A stretch of 22,523 nt of DNA from Nitrospirota bacterium (GTDB lineage Bacteria; Nitrospirota; Thermodesulfovibrionia; UBA6902). Location of the stretch: contig JAJRVB010000245.1 in NCBI GenBank assembly GCA_024277515.1, positions 1-22,523 of the forward strand. The letters run 5' to 3'. Below are positions 21,233-22,523 of this stretch, one piece after another; positions within the stretch are counted from its first letter, which is position 1; each line of letters starts with the position of its first letter. The position numbers and the translations under genes are program-made. The notes under the pieces were generated by a model. The model was given only the letters and a program-made list of their open reading frames with translations, had not been told where the DNA came from and searched no databases.

Positions 21233-22523
21233 TTAATCAAAAGAATTACTTGATGCTCTGCTGCGGGGTAGTTCATTCCTGACCCTGGCCACTACATCAT
21301 CCGGGGTCATCCTCTCCGTCTCCTTCGTCTTCCTTACCTTAAACTCCACAAGCCCCTCTTTCAGGGCCTTTTTGCCGATAATGACCTGAAAAGGGATGCC
21401 GATCAGGTCCGCATCCTTGAATTTCACCCCGGGCCTTTCGGTCCTGTCATCCATCAGCACATCAATGCCGAGGCCCTGCAGATCAGCATAGATCTTCTCC
21501 GCAATATTCATGGTCCCGCTGTCATCCATCGCAAGAGGAATGACCTCCACATGAAACGGCGCAATGTTCAGGGGCCAGATAATGCCGTCTTTGTCATTGT
21601 TCTGTTCCACAGCTGCCGCGGCAATGCGGGCAGGACCAATGCCGTAACTGCCCATGATGACCGGCATCTCCCTGCCGTTTTCATCGAGGTACACGGCCCT
21701 GAGGGGCTGAGAGTATTTGGTCCCGAGTTTAAAGATATTGCCTATCTCTATCGCCTTTTCTTCAGCAAGGACCCTTCCGCAATGCGGACATCCGTCCCCT
21801 CCCTTTGCAACATGTATATCGTGCCACTCCGCTTCAAAGTGCAGACCCGCTTTGATTCCCCTTGTATGAAAACCTTCCCTGTTTGCACCCGATATGTAGA
21901 TTCCCTCTTTAAGGGAATTGTCCGCGATTTTTTTCAATTTATTATTGTGAGGGCCTATAAAGCCCGCTTCCACACCGAGGATGTCCCTGACTTCATCTTT
22001 CTGAGCAGGCCTGAACTCCCCTGCAATTCTTCTGAGCTTCATCTCATGCAGTTCCTGATCACCCCTGACAAGGGCCAGAAAAGGCCCGTCACTACCGATC
22101 ATCAGGAGACTCTTTATAAAACAGGAAGGGTCCTCCTCCAGGTATCCCGACACCTCGGCAACCGTCCTCTTTTCCGGGGTGGCGATATCATCGCAGGCCC
22201 ACTCATTCTCCCTTCCACTCAGCACCTGTGCAGGGACTACCGAACCGGCCAGCTCCACATTTGCCGAGTACCCGCATTCAGCGCATAAGACGATGGTATC
22301 TTCCCCGGCCGGACTGGGGGCCATGAATTCATGGGCAGCGGCCCCTCCCATCATCCCTGGATCACTCTCAACCTGGTAGAATTCAAGCCCACACCGTTTG
22401 TAAATCCTGTGGTAGGCCTCTGCATGTTTCTGATAATTTATTTCAAGACCGGCCTCGTCCCTGTCAAAGCTGTAGCTGTCTTTCATGGTGAATTCGCGGG
22501 TCCTCAGGATGCCGCTCTTTGGC
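21233..22523 (-). CDS. proS: Prolyl-tRNA synthetase, 5' end outside window
   Basis: The open frame enters from the right edge and ends at 21233; the visible ~429 residues are the C-terminal three quarters. The class II motif 2 region reads LRTREFTMKDSYSFD across 22486; this ATG is internal, not a start. The bacterial-type insertion (editing) domain follows CAECGYSANVELA and covers roughly the middle 180 residues. Motif 3 is GSYGIGPARIAAAAVEQ, and the anticodon-binding domain contains FHVEVIPLAMDD, DVLMDDRTERPGVKFKDADL and GIPFQVIIGKKAL. It charges tRNA-Pro with proline in the cytoplasm and should hydrolyse mischarged Ala. The core is intact and looks functional. Confidence 0.95.
   Translation of the reverse strand, partial: PKSGILRTREFTMKDSYSFDRDEAGLEINYQKHAEAYHRIYKRCGLEFYQVESDPGMMGGAAAHEFMAPSPAGEDTIVLCAECGYSANVELAGSVVPAQVLSGRENEWACDDIATPEKRTVAEVSGYLEEDPSCFIKSLLMIGSDGPFLALVRGDQELHEMKLRRIAGEFRPAQKDEVRDILGVEAGFIGPHNNKLKKIADNSLKEGIYISGANREGFHTRGIKAGLHFEAEWHDIHVAKGGDGCPHCGRVLAEEKAIEIGNIFKLGTKYSQPLRAVYLDENGREMPVIMGSYGIGPARIAAAAVEQNNDKDGIIWPLNIAPFHVEVIPLAMDDSGTMNIAEKIYADLQGLGIDVLMDDRTERPGVKFKDADLIGIPFQVIIGKKALKEGLVEFKVRKTKETERMTPDDVVARVRNELPRSRASSNSFD

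Noticed and set aside
21551..22288. 245-codon plus-strand frame inside proS
   Set aside because: It is a shadow of the proS frame with low-complexity content and no motifs.

Overview
The window is a bacterial chromosome segment of moderate G+C content. Spacers are short, sigma-70 and sigma-54 type promoters are both recognisable, and most genes are conserved housekeeping or signalling genes. The gene set (an NtrC-type regulator with PAS kinase, an HD-GYP response regulator, a DHH-CBS-nucleotidyltransferase fusion, a SWIB-domain protein, EttA, a parvulin lipoprotein) fits a Gram-negative anaerobe of the Nitrospirota or the former Deltaproteobacteria. That placement is inference from gene content and no marker here fixes it.

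Layout. 1-3800: the 3' end of an unidentified gene, a palindromic MITE-like repeat, then ppiC, a small three-CxxC zinc-ribbon gene and ywbE; convergent to these are a host-attachment/baeRF family gene, ettA and a SWIB-domain gene. 4000-6800: an AAA/DUF4143 ATPase, a RhlE-like DEAD-box helicase with a lysine-rich tail, and tRNA-Asn(GTT) on the minus strand with its own promoter. 6900-15500: a signalling and transcription block containing an HD-GYP response regulator, an XRE-like regulator with two 22-bp-spaced direct repeats upstream, a Cys-rich small protein, a stand-alone LuxR-type HTH, a GAF-PAS-PAS histidine kinase, its sigma-54 activator partner, tandem palindromes, a sigma-54-like promoter, a second Cys-rich small protein and an RpoD-family sigma factor without region 1.1. 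15600-19330: a large DHH-CBS-tRNA nucleotidyltransferase gene whose promoter predicts a leaderless mRNA, and a parvulin-type lipoprotein.

19330-21230 is the accessory part. It holds a small antitoxin-like gene, a PIN toxin that has lost its C-terminal half, an orphan 65-residue protein with a Fic-inhibitory type motif, a 25-codon relic of the type I methyltransferase gene hsdM, and an intact DUF3800 gene. It is bracketed by two related, diverged minus-strand small RNA genes of about 95 nt. Each has its own TTGACA promoter, three stems that covary between the copies, a conserved apical loop and a terminal U-tract. I could not match them to any RNA family I know, and they are the most interesting item in the window. 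The window ends inside proS (minus strand, 5' end missing).

Two copies of an A+T-rich intergenic repeat in opposite orientation (9195-9356 and 15481-15573) flank the kinase/regulator/sigma-factor block.
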